Numbered from the stretch's first letter, positions 1 to 8,672 are shown. The stretch: DNA of 64,000 bases from Stutzerimonas stutzeri (GCF_009789555.1 NZ_CP046902.1:3054001-3118000); one strand, 5' to 3'. Translations and numbers: made by a program. The notes: generated from the sequence alone by a model not told the origin.

Positions 1-735
1 ATTTGACCCACCCTGGAACGCGCCCATCGGCAACGTTATAACGCTATCCACCACTTCATTTAGCGATAGCGACTTCAGCCAGCTGGTTGCGCCTATTACG
101 CAGTCCAGTTGACCACGCTCCATTGCCTCGTACGCCTCATTGTTCGGAATATTTACAGGCACGCCCCCGATTTGCTCAACCCAGCGACCCATCTCCTCGC
201 CGGCAACGCGCATCCGCAAACCCTTAGGCTCAAATCCGTTAGGGAATTCACCTTTGCACATTGCCTGATATGGCGGAGTTGCATAGTTCGACAAAAAGCG
301 CACGTCATATTCGCTAAACTCTTGCAAACACTGTTCGCAGCCGTTGAGCACTGTGTCAACCGCAGCCGCGGCAGTCACGAGGGAATTTTGATTCCAAAAC
401 GACAAATCGCTGATGATTGAATTAGCCGGAATGGAAGTTGGGAAATAGACGCTAACCATAAAGCCAGCATCGATCAGGCCATCACGGACCGCCGTCAGCA
501 TCGTTGGGCCAGAAGCAGCAGCACCAGAGGGGAACAACTTAAACGATACGCTGCCGTCTGTTTCAGACTGGACCTTATCGATAAAGGTTTTGATACCAAG
601 GCTGGTTGGATGATGCGGAGGAAGATAGCTTGCATACGTGAGGTCGCGAGCCATTGCACTGGGCGACACGCTTATGCTTGCAGTCAGGGCGGCACCGACA
701 GCCATCACAGCAAATTTTTTATTGTTAGTAAGCAT
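1..735 (-). CDS. TRAP transporter solute-binding protein, DctP family (3' end outside window)
   Basis: Periplasmic receptor of a tripartite ATP-independent transporter; it binds an organic acid and hands it to a membrane permease pair. The reading frame is open from an ATG at 735 down to base 1, about 245 codons, so the C-terminus lies outside the window. A signal peptide (MLTNNKKFAVMAV, hydrophobic core, cleavage near SAMA/RDL) is followed by the family's fold: YASYLPPHHP near the N-terminus, a GVPVNIPNNEAYEAMERG stretch and a DCVIG motif. An AGGAGAAA Shine-Dalgarno precedes the start. The gene faces an IclR regulator 154 bp away, which probably controls it. The permease genes would lie beyond the left edge. 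Ligand unknown. Confidence 0.88.
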   Translation of the reverse strand, partial: MLTNNKKFAVMAVGAALTASISVSPSAMARDLTYASYLPPHHPTSLGIKTFIDKVQSETDGSVSFKLFPSGAAASGPTMLTAVRDGLIDAGFMVSVYFPTSIPANSIISDLSFWNQNSLVTAAAAVDTVLNGCEQCLQEFSEYDVRFLSNYATPPYQAMCKGEFPNGFEPKGLRMRVAGEEMGRWVEQIGGVPVNIPNNEAYEAMERGQLDCVIGATSWLKSLSLNEVVDSVITLPMGAFQGGSN

Positions 736-889
736 GGTGTGTTTCTCCTTTGTATCCGTTGCGCACTCTGTTTGATTGGAGTATTGTTCGCTGTGCGCAC
801 ACGACGTTCTCACTGAGAACACGGTAGAGAAAAGACCCTTTGCCAGGGTTTGTCAAGCGGAAACACGTTGAGAGGAGCGATTGAGAGAT
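736..889. promoter_or_regulatory. Divergent intergenic region, TRAP gene / iclR
   Basis: This 154-bp gap separates two genes transcribed away from each other, so it must hold both promoters and probably the IclR operator. It contains the TGAGAAC/GTTCTCA-type inverted sequence around 808-821 (GTTCTCACTGAGAAC), a good operator candidate because IclR proteins bind short palindromes. An AGGAG at 873-877 serves the iclR start. Confidence 0.5.
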
Positions 890-1666
890 ATGGATGAGAC
901 CAGCTCGGATCTGGTTGTGGCCTCCTTTGCTCGAGGGCTAGCCATCATCAAGGCCTTTGGAGCGGGGGCGACAAGATTGACGCTTTCAGCAGCAGCCAAA
1001 AGGTCGGGGACTACTCGAGCGAGCGCCCGCAGGCTTCTCCACACGCTCTGTGCGCTCGGCTATGTCAAAACTGACGGCAAGGAATTCTGGCTGACTCCAA
1101 AGATTCTGGAGCTGGGCTTTTCATATCTTTCGTCTATGGAGATCTGGTCATTTGCGCAGGGCTATATGGAGGATTTGGTCCAGCGTGTTCACGAGTCGTG
1201 CTCCATCGCTGTATTGGAAAACTACGATGTCTACTATGTGATGCGTGTGCCGACGCGACGCCTATTGAAAAGCACATTGAACGTTGGCAGCACGCTTCCG
1301 GCCCATGTGGTTTCTCTTGGACGCATCCAGCTGGCGGCTTTATCGGAGGATGAGCTAGATCGTTATCTTGACTCAGTAGATCTGCGCCGCTATACACGGT
1401 TTACGATCACCGACAAAGATGAACTGCGCCGTGTGATATTGGAAGACGGAGCGAAAGGCTGGTCTGTCGTAGATCGAGAGCTAGAGGAAGGAATGTGCGG
1501 TATATCCGTCCCTATCAAGAGTCACGATAATCGGACCATTGCTGCTATAAATTTAACAATGGCTCCGAGCCGCGCAGCTGAACCTGGAGTTTTGGATGAA
1601 CTTCTTGACCATTTGCAGCAAACCGCTAATAGCATCAATATGAGCTTGAGTGACAATCGGTCTTGA
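890..1666 (+). CDS. IclR-family transcriptional regulator
   Basis: Transcription factor with an N-terminal winged helix and C-terminal ligand-binding IclR domain. Residues about 8-70 hold the HTH (FARGLAIIKAFG, SGTTRASARRLLHTL, then GYVKTDGKEFWLTP), and the effector domain follows with the typical SLGRIQLAAL and GWSVVDRELEEGMCGISVPI segments. Length (258 aa) fits the family. A TTG at 881 could also start the frame but is only about 4 nt from the Shine-Dalgarno; the ATG at 890 has better spacing. Facing a TRAP receptor gene, it is likely its local regulator; PcaR/PobR-type regulators of aromatic or organic-acid uptake are close analogues. Ligand not deducible. Confidence 0.9.
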   Translation: MDETSSDLVVASFARGLAIIKAFGAGATRLTLSAAAKRSGTTRASARRLLHTLCALGYVKTDGKEFWLTPKILELGFSYLSSMEIWSFAQGYMEDLVQRVHESCSIAVLENYDVYYVMRVPTRRLLKSTLNVGSTLPAHVVSLGRIQLAALSEDELDRYLDSVDLRRYTRFTITDKDELRRVILEDGAKGWSVVDRELEEGMCGISVPIKSHDNRTIAAINLTMAPSRAAEPGVLDELLDHLQQTANSINMSLSDNRS

Positions 1667-2108
1667 TATTGCGGTCATCCGTGCCAGCAGTCCTGCAACC
1701 AGCCTGGCCGGCGTCATGTCGCATTAGGCCGAGCCTCATTTCGTGCTTTCTAATTCGCAGGATTGAAACAACACGGCACCGCGCTATTGATGGTGGCGGT
1801 TGGTCCCACCGTCGAATCAATTTTACCTCGCCGGTGGTGCCGCGCTAACGCCACGCCTCACCGGAGAATGCAGACTCTTTTAGTAATCATTGGACGCTTC
1901 CTGTCCGAACGCGAACCGGAAAACACCGCCGAGCTCAGACCAAGATGGCCTGCAGTCTTCAATAGATAGATCGCTCAGAGCCGCGCTCCTTTCGGCATGA
2001 TGTACCCAGTAATTTGCAGAATATAAGCCCGCGCTGTCCTGTGGATCCGAGGCAAAAGCGCGGTCGATAAGCTCAGGAATGCACAGTTTAAGCCAGATTG
2101 GCTTTGGA
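1667..2108. other. Intergenic stretch with no recognised gene
   Basis: About 440 bp between convergent genes (iclR on plus, hydrolase on minus). Short frames here have no recognisable protein motifs or ribosome sites. It includes an imperfect GGTGG...CCACC inverted repeat near 1791-1810. No function is assigned. Confidence 0.4.
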
Positions 2109-3104
2109 TCAATGTTCGAGGAAGCCGCGCAGATCGCTGGTAAACTTGACCGGGTTCTTGAACATCAAGAAGTGATCGCCCTGCTCGGCCTTGCTGTAGA
2201 CGAACAACTGCGACTGAGGGACTGTCTTGTGGATCCAGCGCTGGCTTGGCAGATTGTTGCTGTAGTCGCCCGAGAAAATTGCCACCGGGACGTCGATCTT
2301 GTGTTGGATAACATCGCGCCAGTCATTGACGATGTGGTTGAACAATACCCGGCCCACCGCCTTCGGGTCGTTCTTGATGAAGTGTTGTGCAAAGCTTGCA
2401 GAGTTCTCGTAATAGGGCGAATCCATCAGCGGTGCACGCTCCCACGGCACCAGATCAGTGACCAGGGCATTGAGCGGCTTGCCGCCGGTGAAACCATCGA
2501 CCATGCGCTCCGGCGATGTGGTGGTGCCGCCCGCATCCAGTCGTTCTTGCTCCGACCAGTCCACGTGCGAGTAGATCGATACCGGCTCGTCCACAAAGAC
2601 TGCCTTGTCGATGCGGGAGGTACCGAACAGATCAATGTAACCCCACAGCACCGAGGCGCCCATCGACCAGCCCGCGTAGTTGGCCTTATCGAGCTTGAGA
2701 TGATCGGATAGCTCTTTCAGATCCATCGAGAATCGCGAGATCCGGCCACCGTGCTCCACGCGCTGGGACAAGCCCTGGTTGCGCGGATCCATCACGTAGA
2801 CGTGGTAATCCCGACTGAGCAGATACATCACATTGATGTATTCAGCGCCATTAGCCGACCAGCCCGGAACGAATACCAACGGCTCGCCCTCGCCGGCCTC
2901 CCAATAGGAGATCCTGACATCGTCAGAGGTAGTGAATGAATTGATCTGCAACCCTTGGAAGTCCGAGAGTTTGGTAGGCAAACCGTCGATCTTGTTGGGG
3001 AAATTGTAGTCCTGGCCGAGGACCTTCAGCGCCGATTCGGCCAAAGCATTGCCGGCCAGCGTTAGACCAACAGCGCATACGGTTGCGAGCATGGAAGTAC
3101 GCAT
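2109..3104 (-). CDS. Exported alpha/beta-fold hydrolase
   Basis: Predicted periplasmic serine hydrolase of the alpha/beta family, 331 aa. The open frame extends further upstream, but the ATG at 3104 has a GAGGAAA ribosome site and begins a clear signal peptide (MRTSMLATVCAVGLTLAGNALA), so it is chosen. Seen in order: an oxyanion-region segment PLVFVPGWSAN, the nucleophile elbow GWSMGAS with the catalytic Ser, acid-region strand FSGDYS, and a C-terminal GDHFLMF with the likely catalytic His. Related proteins include haloperoxidase-like and epoxide-hydrolase-like enzymes; the substrate is not evident. It has its own short transcription unit, convergent with iclR. Confidence 0.85.
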   Translation of the reverse strand: MRTSMLATVCAVGLTLAGNALAESALKVLGQDYNFPNKIDGLPTKLSDFQGLQINSFTTSDDVRISYWEAGEGEPLVFVPGWSANGAEYINVMYLLSRDYHVYVMDPRNQGLSQRVEHGGRISRFSMDLKELSDHLKLDKANYAGWSMGASVLWGYIDLFGTSRIDKAVFVDEPVSIYSHVDWSEQERLDAGGTTTSPERMVDGFTGGKPLNALVTDLVPWERAPLMDSPYYENSASFAQHFIKNDPKAVGRVLFNHIVNDWRDVIQHKIDVPVAIFSGDYSNNLPSQRWIHKTVPQSQLFVYSKAEQGDHFLMFKNPVKFTSDLRGFLEH

Positions 3105-3369
3105 GGAAGTTTCCTCTGGGCTTGGATGGATAGTAGGCCCGTTTGAAGCGCTACTTCGAGTCTGGACGCGCCCTGCATGGAGCAAGACACCGTTTGCCCT
3201 AACACAAAGGCGTGCCGCAACCAGGGTGCGTAGCGAAGAAGCTGACACTGGCGACCCCGTACGAGTATTGACCGTGCAAACGCAAAAAAGCCGCGCATGT
3301 ATCAAGCGGCAAAGGGAACATTTTCAAAGGTGTGTCACGCATCGATCGTCGAAACGCAACCAGCCGAGT

Positions 3370-3591
3370 TCAGCTGTCCTTGCGTTGCTCTGACGTTACC
3401 GTGGCGTGGGCCCGATGTGAGTCGGTAGATGCCTGATTGACGACGGCCCGCTCAGTGGCGGCGTTATGAGCCTGATCTTGTAGCGCTGAAAAATGAGCGA
3501 CGAATGCAGGCGATTCTTCAGCAAAGGAAACGGGCGACAGTATCAGGGCGCAAGCGGCAAGCGCAGCTGCGGATAGGGTATTGCGGGTCAT
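3370..3591 (-). CDS. Small exported protein of unknown function
   Basis: A 73-residue protein with a strong signal peptide (MTRNTLSAAALAACALILSPVSFA, cleavage after SFA) and a short hydrophilic mature part rich in Ala, His and Gln. An AGAGG ribosome site sits 8 nt before the ATG. It is not recognised as a named family; similar small exported proteins are common in Pseudomonas. It is transcribed toward the alpha/beta hydrolase gene, 265 bp away, and may share its transcript. Confidence 0.6.
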   Translation of the reverse strand: MTRNTLSAAALAACALILSPVSFAEESPAFVAHFSALQDQAHNAATERAVVNQASTDSHRAHATVTSEQRKDS

Positions 3592-3932
3592 ATGAGTTGC
3601 CTCTCGGTGCGCTGTGGCGTGGAACGTAAGGCAAGCTTAGGACCTCCCCGGAATTGGAAACAGGCAGCTACGGATAAAGCACCGTTACGTCGCACGCAAT
3701 AACAGTTATGGCTCGCGGCCGTGCCTAGCGGAACGCCCCTAGTCGTCTCGCTTGGATGCGTGCCTCGATGCATGGCTTGACCCGTAATGTGCCCGGAGAT
3801 GCAGAGAACACCGACGCTACGCTTTCGCGCTTTCCCACTTCACCGACTGGTATCAAGCCAGAACACATCCCCTTTCGCGCTCAGGCTGGACATGCGGGAC
3901 CTGACCGCTCGGCACAGAGAGTAAGAAACACA

Positions 3933-4868
3933 ATGGACATGTTGCATGCGATGAGGGCGTTTGTTCGGGTCGCTGACGCTGGTAGTTTCACTGCGGCGGC
4001 GCTGCAGTCCGATACGTCAACCGCTCAGGTCTCTCGATTGGTTTCAGAGTTGGAGAATCATCTGCAAGCGCGTCTTTTGCACCGCACAACCCGGCGATTG
4101 GCATTGACGGAAGCGGGCGAGCGCTTTCTGGAGCAATGCCGAGCGATTCTCGATCAGGTTGAACAGGCGCGAGCCGAAGCAGGCGGTGCGCACCTGATAC
4201 CCAAAGGTCACCTACGGGTGCACTCGATCATTGGCCTTGGTATTCAGCTGTTAGCGACACTCGCCGGCCGTTACAACGAGATTTACCCCAACGTAAACCT
4301 GGAGCTGCTGCTGTCCCAGCGCCAACCCGATCCGTTGGAAGACAACCTCGATGTGATCATTACCCTCTCGCGCGAACTGCCAGATTCCGAGCTGATCGCG
4401 CAGCAGCTGGGCACAGTGCTCCACGTGGTCTGTGCCTCGCCCGCCTACCTCAGGCAACATGGCGCGCCGAAGGCACCGGCCGATCTTGAGAATCACAAAT
4501 GCCTTCGCCTTGCCGATCCGGTGTTCAGCGATAGCTGGAACTTCATCGTTAACGATGCAGAGCTGCCTGTTTGGCCCGGCAATACCTTTAAGGTGAACGT
4601 TGCAGAGGCAATGAGCAGCGCCGCCGAGGCGGGAATGGGCATTTGTATGTTGCCAGATTATGTCGCCGTCCCTGCGCTACAACGCGGCTCACTAGTGCGA
4701 CTGCTTCCTCACTACCATCTGCATGAAAAATACATCTATGCGCTCTACCCATCGCGGCGCTTCCTCGACGCCAAGGTGAAGACCTGGGTGGACTTCCTCA
4801 AGCAGGAGCTACCGCAAGCCTTTGAGGGTTACCACAAGGTGCTGCAGAACCCTGAATACTGGGCCTGA
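3933..4868 (+). CDS. LysR-family transcriptional regulator
   Basis: A 311-aa LysR regulator. The winged helix is at residues about 1-60 (MLHAMRAFVRVADAGSFTAAA, then TAQVSRLVSELENHLQARLLHRTTRRLALTEAG), followed by a periplasmic-binding-like effector domain with HLRVHSIIGLG and AAEAGMGICMLPDYV. The frame is open upstream to 3756, but the conserved start MDMLHAMRAFV points to the ATG at 3933. It belongs to the CrgA/AaeR-like subgroup by its short N-terminus. It is separated by about 340 bp from the divergent small exported gene; its target is not evident. A hairpin terminator follows at 5035. Confidence 0.9.
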   Translation: MDMLHAMRAFVRVADAGSFTAAALQSDTSTAQVSRLVSELENHLQARLLHRTTRRLALTEAGERFLEQCRAILDQVEQARAEAGGAHLIPKGHLRVHSIIGLGIQLLATLAGRYNEIYPNVNLELLLSQRQPDPLEDNLDVIITLSRELPDSELIAQQLGTVLHVVCASPAYLRQHGAPKAPADLENHKCLRLADPVFSDSWNFIVNDAELPVWPGNTFKVNVAEAMSSAAEAGMGICMLPDYVAVPALQRGSLVRLLPHYHLHEKYIYALYPSRRFLDAKVKTWVDFLKQELPQAFEGYHKVLQNPEYWA

Positions 4869-5034
4869 TCATTGTTACAGATTCGGTAAGGCTTCCTCTC
4901 GCTGGCCGCTATTTTTCCGCCCCCCGCCAAACTTTACGATTTGTTTCAGAGACATGACGCGGTTGATTTTTTTAATCCCGCTACAAGTCGTGCGATTGAT
5001 TGCTCCTTTAAATCGTCCGACACGTGTCCCTTTC

Positions 5035-5066
5035 GGCTGCCTCACTCGTTGGCAGCCTGTTTTATT
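5035..5066 (+). terminator. Rho-independent terminator-like hairpin
   Basis: Arms GGCTGCC (5035-5041) and GGCAGCC (5051-5057) enclose a 9-nt loop and are followed by TGTTTTATT. It probably ends the LysR transcript, or insulates the DUF2790 gene from it. Confidence 0.6.
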
Positions 5067-5072
5067 CCGAGC

Positions 5073-5096
5073 GCACGCCAGAAACCTCTGGCGTGC
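5073..5096 (+). promoter_or_regulatory. Perfect 10-bp hairpin upstream of the DUF2790 gene
   Basis: GCACGCCAGA (5073-5082) and TCTGGCGTGC (5087-5096) form a perfect stem with an AACC loop, ending 22 nt before the ATG at 5119 and about 10 nt before the GAAGAGG ribosome site. It could be an operator or an mRNA leader structure. There is no U-tract, so it is not a classic terminator. Confidence 0.5.
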
Positions 5097-5118
5097 CTCA
5101 ACTTACGAAGAGGTCACC

Positions 5119-5355
5119 ATGAAAAAACTTATCTGGATTGCCAGTTTGTCTCTGTTCGCACAACTGGCCGCTGCCGCACCACAAGCTACGCCGTACCACT
5201 ATGGCGACGATCTCGACATCGCTAAGGTCATTTCCGTGAATGTGCCCAACGGTGGATGTTCAGTGGTTGAAGCCACGATGACCTATCTTGATTCTCGCGG
5301 CGAGACCCATGTAATGACTTACCTGCGCCAGGGCGCTGACTGCAACGACTACTAG
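5119..5355 (+). CDS. DUF2790 small exported protein
   Basis: A 78-residue protein with a signal peptide (MKKLIWIASLSLFAQLAAAA) and a mature part matching the Pseudomonas DUF2790 pattern: YHYGDDLDIAKVIS, then CSVVEATMTYLDSRG, and a C-terminal GADC, giving two conserved Cys. The frame extends upstream to 4822, but the ATG at 5119 has a GAAGAGG ribosome site and gives the signal peptide. DUF2790 proteins are periplasmic, often induced by metal stress in Pseudomonas; the molecular role is unknown. A perfect hairpin lies in the leader. Confidence 0.85.
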   Translation: MKKLIWIASLSLFAQLAAAAPQATPYHYGDDLDIAKVISVNVPNGGCSVVEATMTYLDSRGETHVMTYLRQGADCNDY

Positions 5356-5781
5356 ATATCACCTCCTTTCTCTAGCACCACCGCCGGTAAATATGGCAAC
5401 CGAGCGCTGGCAGGATGACCACAACCTGGACAGCTTCAGCTTGGTAACGGACCGGTCCCGCTGGTTGGGTTAGATGTTTGCAAACCGACTACCGCGACAC
5501 AGCAGTTAGCCCTGTCATTTCGTAGCGTGCAACGCGGCGTTCGCGCCTTGTGGTCGGCGGGTTCGTTGGGCACGCGGCCGGATGGAACTGGCCGGGCCTG
5601 CAGGCAACCCATCGATAAGCTAAAAGGCGAGACTGCCGATCTCTTGCACGTCGGTGGCAGCAGTTGGATGCCGCTGTTTTGATGGGTTTGGGCTTTGTTG
5701 TCCTTTGAACGGCGAGCCGTCGTTCCGCAGGCGCAGGCCTGCGAAACGACAATAGGTGAAGGCCAACCGCTGCAGCCTAGA
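5356..5781. other. Intergenic region without a supported gene
   Basis: About 425 bp between DUF2790 and the end of the benE reading frame. Frames seen here are Arg/Pro-rich on the minus strand with no motifs or ribosome sites, as expected from GC-rich non-coding DNA. No structure was recognised beyond a GCGCAGGCCTGCG palindrome near 5729-5742. Confidence 0.4.
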
Positions 5782-7007
5782 TCAGCGGGCGGGCTGCTTC
5801 TCTTTGAGTGGCACGGAAGAGCTGACCGGCAAGGACCCGGGCGCCCGTTTCATCGTCAGCAGCAGATGCGCGGCGAGGCCGAAGATCAGTCCCCAAAATG
5901 CCGCGGCAGACCGAGCAACGACATGCCCGACGCGGTGACCAGGAAGGTGATCAACGCCGCCTCTCGGCCCTCCGGCACTGACATGGCCGTACTCAGCGCA
6001 CCGCCGATGGCGGCCAGCAGTGCAAGCCCGGCCAATGCCGCAATCAGCGCGGCGGGAAACGCCGTGAATATCGAAACCAGCGTGGCGCCGAAGATACCCA
6101 ACAGCAGATAGAACACCCCACCGGAAATACCAGCGATGTAGCGCTTGCCAGGGTCTTCGTGGGATTCCTTGCCAGTGCAGATCGCTGCCGTGATTGCTGC
6201 CAGGTTCAACCCATGACAACCGAAGGGCGCGAGTAGCAGGCTGCCCAGCGCGCTGCTGCTGATCAGCGGGCTCGCAGGCGTCGGGTAGCCGTCGTTGCGC
6301 AGCACGGCCATGCCAGGCACGAACTGGCCAGTTAGTGACACCATCACCAACGGAAACGCAACGCCAAGGATGACCTGCCAGCTGAACTCCGCGGTGATCC
6401 AGACTGGCGTCGCGAGTCCGATCACCAGCGCTTCGCTGTGCAGTTCACCACTAGCGACCGCTATGGCTACGCCGACTACCAACACTGCCATGACGGCGTA
6501 GCGCGGCATCATTCGCTTGAAGAGCAGGTACGTGCCAAGCATTGCCAATACCAGCCAGGGTTGCTCTTTAACCGAAACGAACAGTCCCGTGCCAAAGCGA
6601 AACAGGATGCCCGCGAGCATGCCAGCCGAAATGGCTGCTGGAAGTTTGCGGATGATCTTGTCGAACGCCCCAGAAAGCCCGACCAGCAGAATGATCACGC
6701 TGGACACTAGATAGGCGCCAACTGCCTGGTTCATGCTGATGTCGGGGAGCATGGTAACCAGCAACGCCGAGCCCGGAGCGGACCAGGCAATGATGATTGG
6801 CACCTTGTAGCGCAGGCTCAGCACAATGCCGAGCACGCCGCTACCGATGGAAATCGTCCAGACCCATGACGAGAGCATGTCATGGGGCAACCCACCTGCC
6901 TTTGCCGCCTGAAAGATGATTACAAGCGGCCCGGCGTAAGAAATCACGGTCGCGATGAAGCCCGCAACCACGGCCGAGAGGGAGAAATCTCTGAGTAGCG
7001 TGTTCAT
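5782..7007 (-). pseudogene. benE: benE: benzoate/H+ symporter, frameshifted near the C-terminus
   Basis: Inner-membrane transporter of the BenE family, which imports benzoate with protons. From the ATG at 7007 it shows about 11 hydrophobic segments and the family stretches AWSAPGSALLV and CHGLNLAAITAAICTG. After ASGMSLLGL the frame reads PRHFGD and stops at 5886, whereas the next frame continues with AFWGLIFGLAAHLLLTMK to a stop at 5782, which is the normal BenE ending. A 1-nt indel at about 5900 therefore removes the last membrane helix, unless it is a sequencing error. No ben catabolic genes are nearby. Confidence 0.85.
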
Positions 7008-7089
7008 GACGCCTCGCAAGTCAGGCCTGGCGATCCGTGACAGAGTCCGGATCGCCCTTGTTGTGGGCCGTGCCTCTGAAACGGATGAG

Positions 7090-7170
7090 CGTAGGGTGGA
7101 TGACGCTTCACCCATCCACCGCCGCACTCCGCAAAAGCCGGTGGATGAAAACAGCGTCATCCACCCTACG
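7090..7170. repeat. REP-like inverted repeat, unit 1
   Basis: An 81-bp palindromic unit: CGTAGGGTGGATGACGC at the left end and GCGTCATCCACCCTACG at the right are exact reverse complements, with inner CATCCACCG / CGGTGGATG arms. It has the form of the dispersed REP elements of Pseudomonas/Stutzerimonas. It lies just upstream of benE. Confidence 0.75.
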
Positions 7171-7233
7171 TTGGCCTTGGCCGTGGTGGTGCTTCTATCC
7201 ACAGCGCCGACCAGCGGATCCATCATCCTCACA

Positions 7234-7310
7234 GGGAGGATGATGCTTCATCCATCCACCCTGCGCTCCGAAAAAAGCCGGTGGATGAAAGCATCATCAT
7301 CCACCCTACG
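7234..7310. repeat. REP-like inverted repeat, unit 2
   Basis: A second, diverged copy 64 bp after the first: GGGAGGATGATGCTTCATCCATCCACC at its left (in two halves) and GGTGGATGAAAGC...CATCCACCCTACG at its right. The tandem pair forms a BIME-like arrangement between benE and the IS3 element. Confidence 0.7.
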
Positions 7311-7410
7311 CTCAGCGTGATGAAGGAACTTGAGCCGCCCCTTTTATGTAGTGGTCTACTGATCCCGGACACCGATTTAGGCGAAAATCCTCGCCATTAA
7401 GAGGTGTTCG

Positions 7411-7719
7411 ATGAGCAAGCAACGACGTACGTTTTCCGCCGAGTTCAAACGAGAGGCAGCTGCCTTGGTACTAGATCAGGGCTACAGCCATATCGAGGCC
7501 TGCCGTTCGCTGGGCGTCGTGGACTCGGCATTACGCCGCTGGGTGAAACAACTCCAAGACGAGCGCCAGGGCGTTACCCCAAAGAGCAAAGCGCTGACAC
7601 CCGAGCAACAGAAGATCCAGGAGCTAGAGGCCAGGATCAATCGGCTGGAGCGGGAGAAAGCGATATTAAAAAAGGCTACCGCTCTCTTGATGTCGGACGA
7701 ACTCGATCGTACGCGCTGA
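7411..7719 (+). CDS. IS3-family transposase OrfA
   Basis: A 102-aa DNA-binding subunit. Residues about 5-50 form the HTH_Tnp_1 domain (RRTFSAEFKREAAALVLDQG, then ACRSLGVVDSALRRWVKQL), followed by a leucine-zipper-like coiled coil (IQELEARINRLEREKAILKKA) used for multimerisation. An AAGAGG ribosome site precedes the ATG. Near its end the A6G run at 7668-7674 is the slip site for producing the OrfAB fusion transposase. The stop codon at 7717 lies well inside the orfB frame. Confidence 0.93.
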   Translation: MSKQRRTFSAEFKREAAALVLDQGYSHIEACRSLGVVDSALRRWVKQLQDERQGVTPKSKALTPEQQKIQELEARINRLEREKAILKKATALLMSDELDRTR

Positions 7720-8573
7720 TAGACCAGTTGAGTGAGCAGGAGCCGGTAGAAGTGGTCTGTTCAGCCTTCGATGTGGCGCGGTCTTGCTACTACGCCCATC
7801 GCCTTCGACGTCGCCGTGTCGATGCTCGTCGCGTCGCGCTACGTAGTCGGGTCAACGAGTTGTTTAGCCAAAGCCGAGGCTCGGCTGGCAGCCGAAGCAT
7901 CCTGGGTATGCTGCGCGAGGACGGCGTGACGATTGGCCGTTTCCGTGTGCGTCGACTGATGCGTGAGTTGGGGCTGGTCAGCAAGCAGCCGGGCTCGCAC
8001 GCCTACAAGCAGGCCACGGTTGAGCGCCCGGATATCCCGAATCGACTGAACCGCGATTTCGCTGTCCAGCGCCCGAACCAAGTGTGGTGCGGCGACATCA
8101 CCTACGTCTGGGCGCAAGGTCGTTGGCATTACCTGGCCGCGGTGCTGGATCTGCACACGCGTCGGGTGGTTGGCTGGGCGTTCTCCGCCAAACCGGATGC
8201 CGAGCTGGTAATCAAAGCCCTCGAGATGGCCTACGAGCAGCGCGGCAAGCCACAGCAGGTGCTGTTCCATTCGGATCAGGGCAGCCAGTACGCCAGCCGC
8301 TTGTTCCGGCAGCGGCTATGGCGCTACCGGATGCAGCAGAGCATGAGCCGCCGAGGATACTGCTGGGACAATTCGCCGATGGAGCGCCTGTTTCGCAGCT
8401 TAGAGTCAGTGTGGATTCCGGCAACTGGCTACCTGACGGCACAGGAAGCTCAGCGGGACATCAGCCACTACCTGATGCACCGCTACAACTGGATCAGACC
8501 GCATCAATTCAACGGTGGGCTACCACCAGCGGTGGCCGAAGAGAAACTTAACCCACTGTCCGGGATGGGTTGA
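7668..8573 (+). CDS. IS3-family transposase OrfB (DDE integrase domain), made by -1 frameshift
   Basis: Catalytic subunit, expressed as an OrfAB fusion by -1 slippage on AAAAAAG at 7668. It has an HTH_21 region (SRSILGMLREDGVTIGRFRVRR) and an rve catalytic core with all three acidic residues: Asp in CGDITYVW, Asp in FHSDQGSQY, and Glu in NSPMERLF. C-terminal HRYNWIRPHQFNGGLPP is typical of the family. The frame is intact, so the element is probably active. Confidence 0.92.
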   Translation, partial: KKGYRSLDVGRTRSYALIDQLSEQEPVEVVCSAFDVARSCYYAHRLRRRRVDARRVALRSRVNELFSQSRGSAGSRSILGMLREDGVTIGRFRVRRLMRELGLVSKQPGSHAYKQATVERPDIPNRLNRDFAVQRPNQVWCGDITYVWAQGRWHYLAAVLDLHTRRVVGWAFSAKPDAELVIKALEMAYEQRGKPQQVLFHSDQGSQYASRLFRQRLWRYRMQQSMSRRGYCWDNSPMERLFRSLESVWIPATGYLTAQEAQRDISHYLMHRYNWIRPHQFNGGLPPAVAEEKLNPLSGMG

Positions 8574-8581
8574 CCACTACA

Positions 8582-8672
8582 CAAGTAGCTCGGATGGAAG
8601 CTCAACGATAACGTCTCCGCTGCCGTCTCCTGGATCTTGGCAGACAACGCGCCAGCTATCAGGTGTGTCCAT
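8582..8672 (-). pseudogene. AbrB/MazE-like protein, 3' end removed by the IS3 element
   Basis: From an ATG at 8672, preceded by a GAGGG ribosome site, about 30 codons read MDTPDSWRVVCQDPGDGSGD then VIVELPSELLV before running into the IS right end. This resembles the N-terminus of small AbrB/MazE-type swapped-hairpin DNA-binding proteins that are common on Pseudomonas mobile elements. The missing C-terminal half is not found on the other side of the IS, so more than a simple insertion occurred. Family assignment is by recall of the motif, not by search. Confidence 0.5.

Larger units (their letters stand above)
7347..8581 (+). mobile_element. IS3-family insertion sequence (complete)
   Basis: A 1,235-bp element. 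Terminal inverted repeats: the left end begins TGTAGTGGTCTACTGATCCC (7347) and the right end, read inward, begins TGTAGTGGTCAACCCATCCC; both continue into GGACA. It encodes orfA and orfB joined by a -1 frameshift, as in IS3 elements. No matching target duplication is visible (TTTA on the left, CAAG on the right), which suggests a deletion or recombination after insertion. The right end interrupts an AbrB/MazE-like gene. Confidence 0.9.

Noticed and set aside
5489..5752. Minus-strand 87-aa reading frame
   Set aside because: Arg/Cys/Pro-rich, no ribosome site, no motif; consistent with GC-rich non-coding DNA.
7772..7795. TGTGGCGCGGTCTTGCTAC as a left tni terminus
   Set aside because: It lies inside the IS3 orfB coding sequence and matches only partly; chance similarity.
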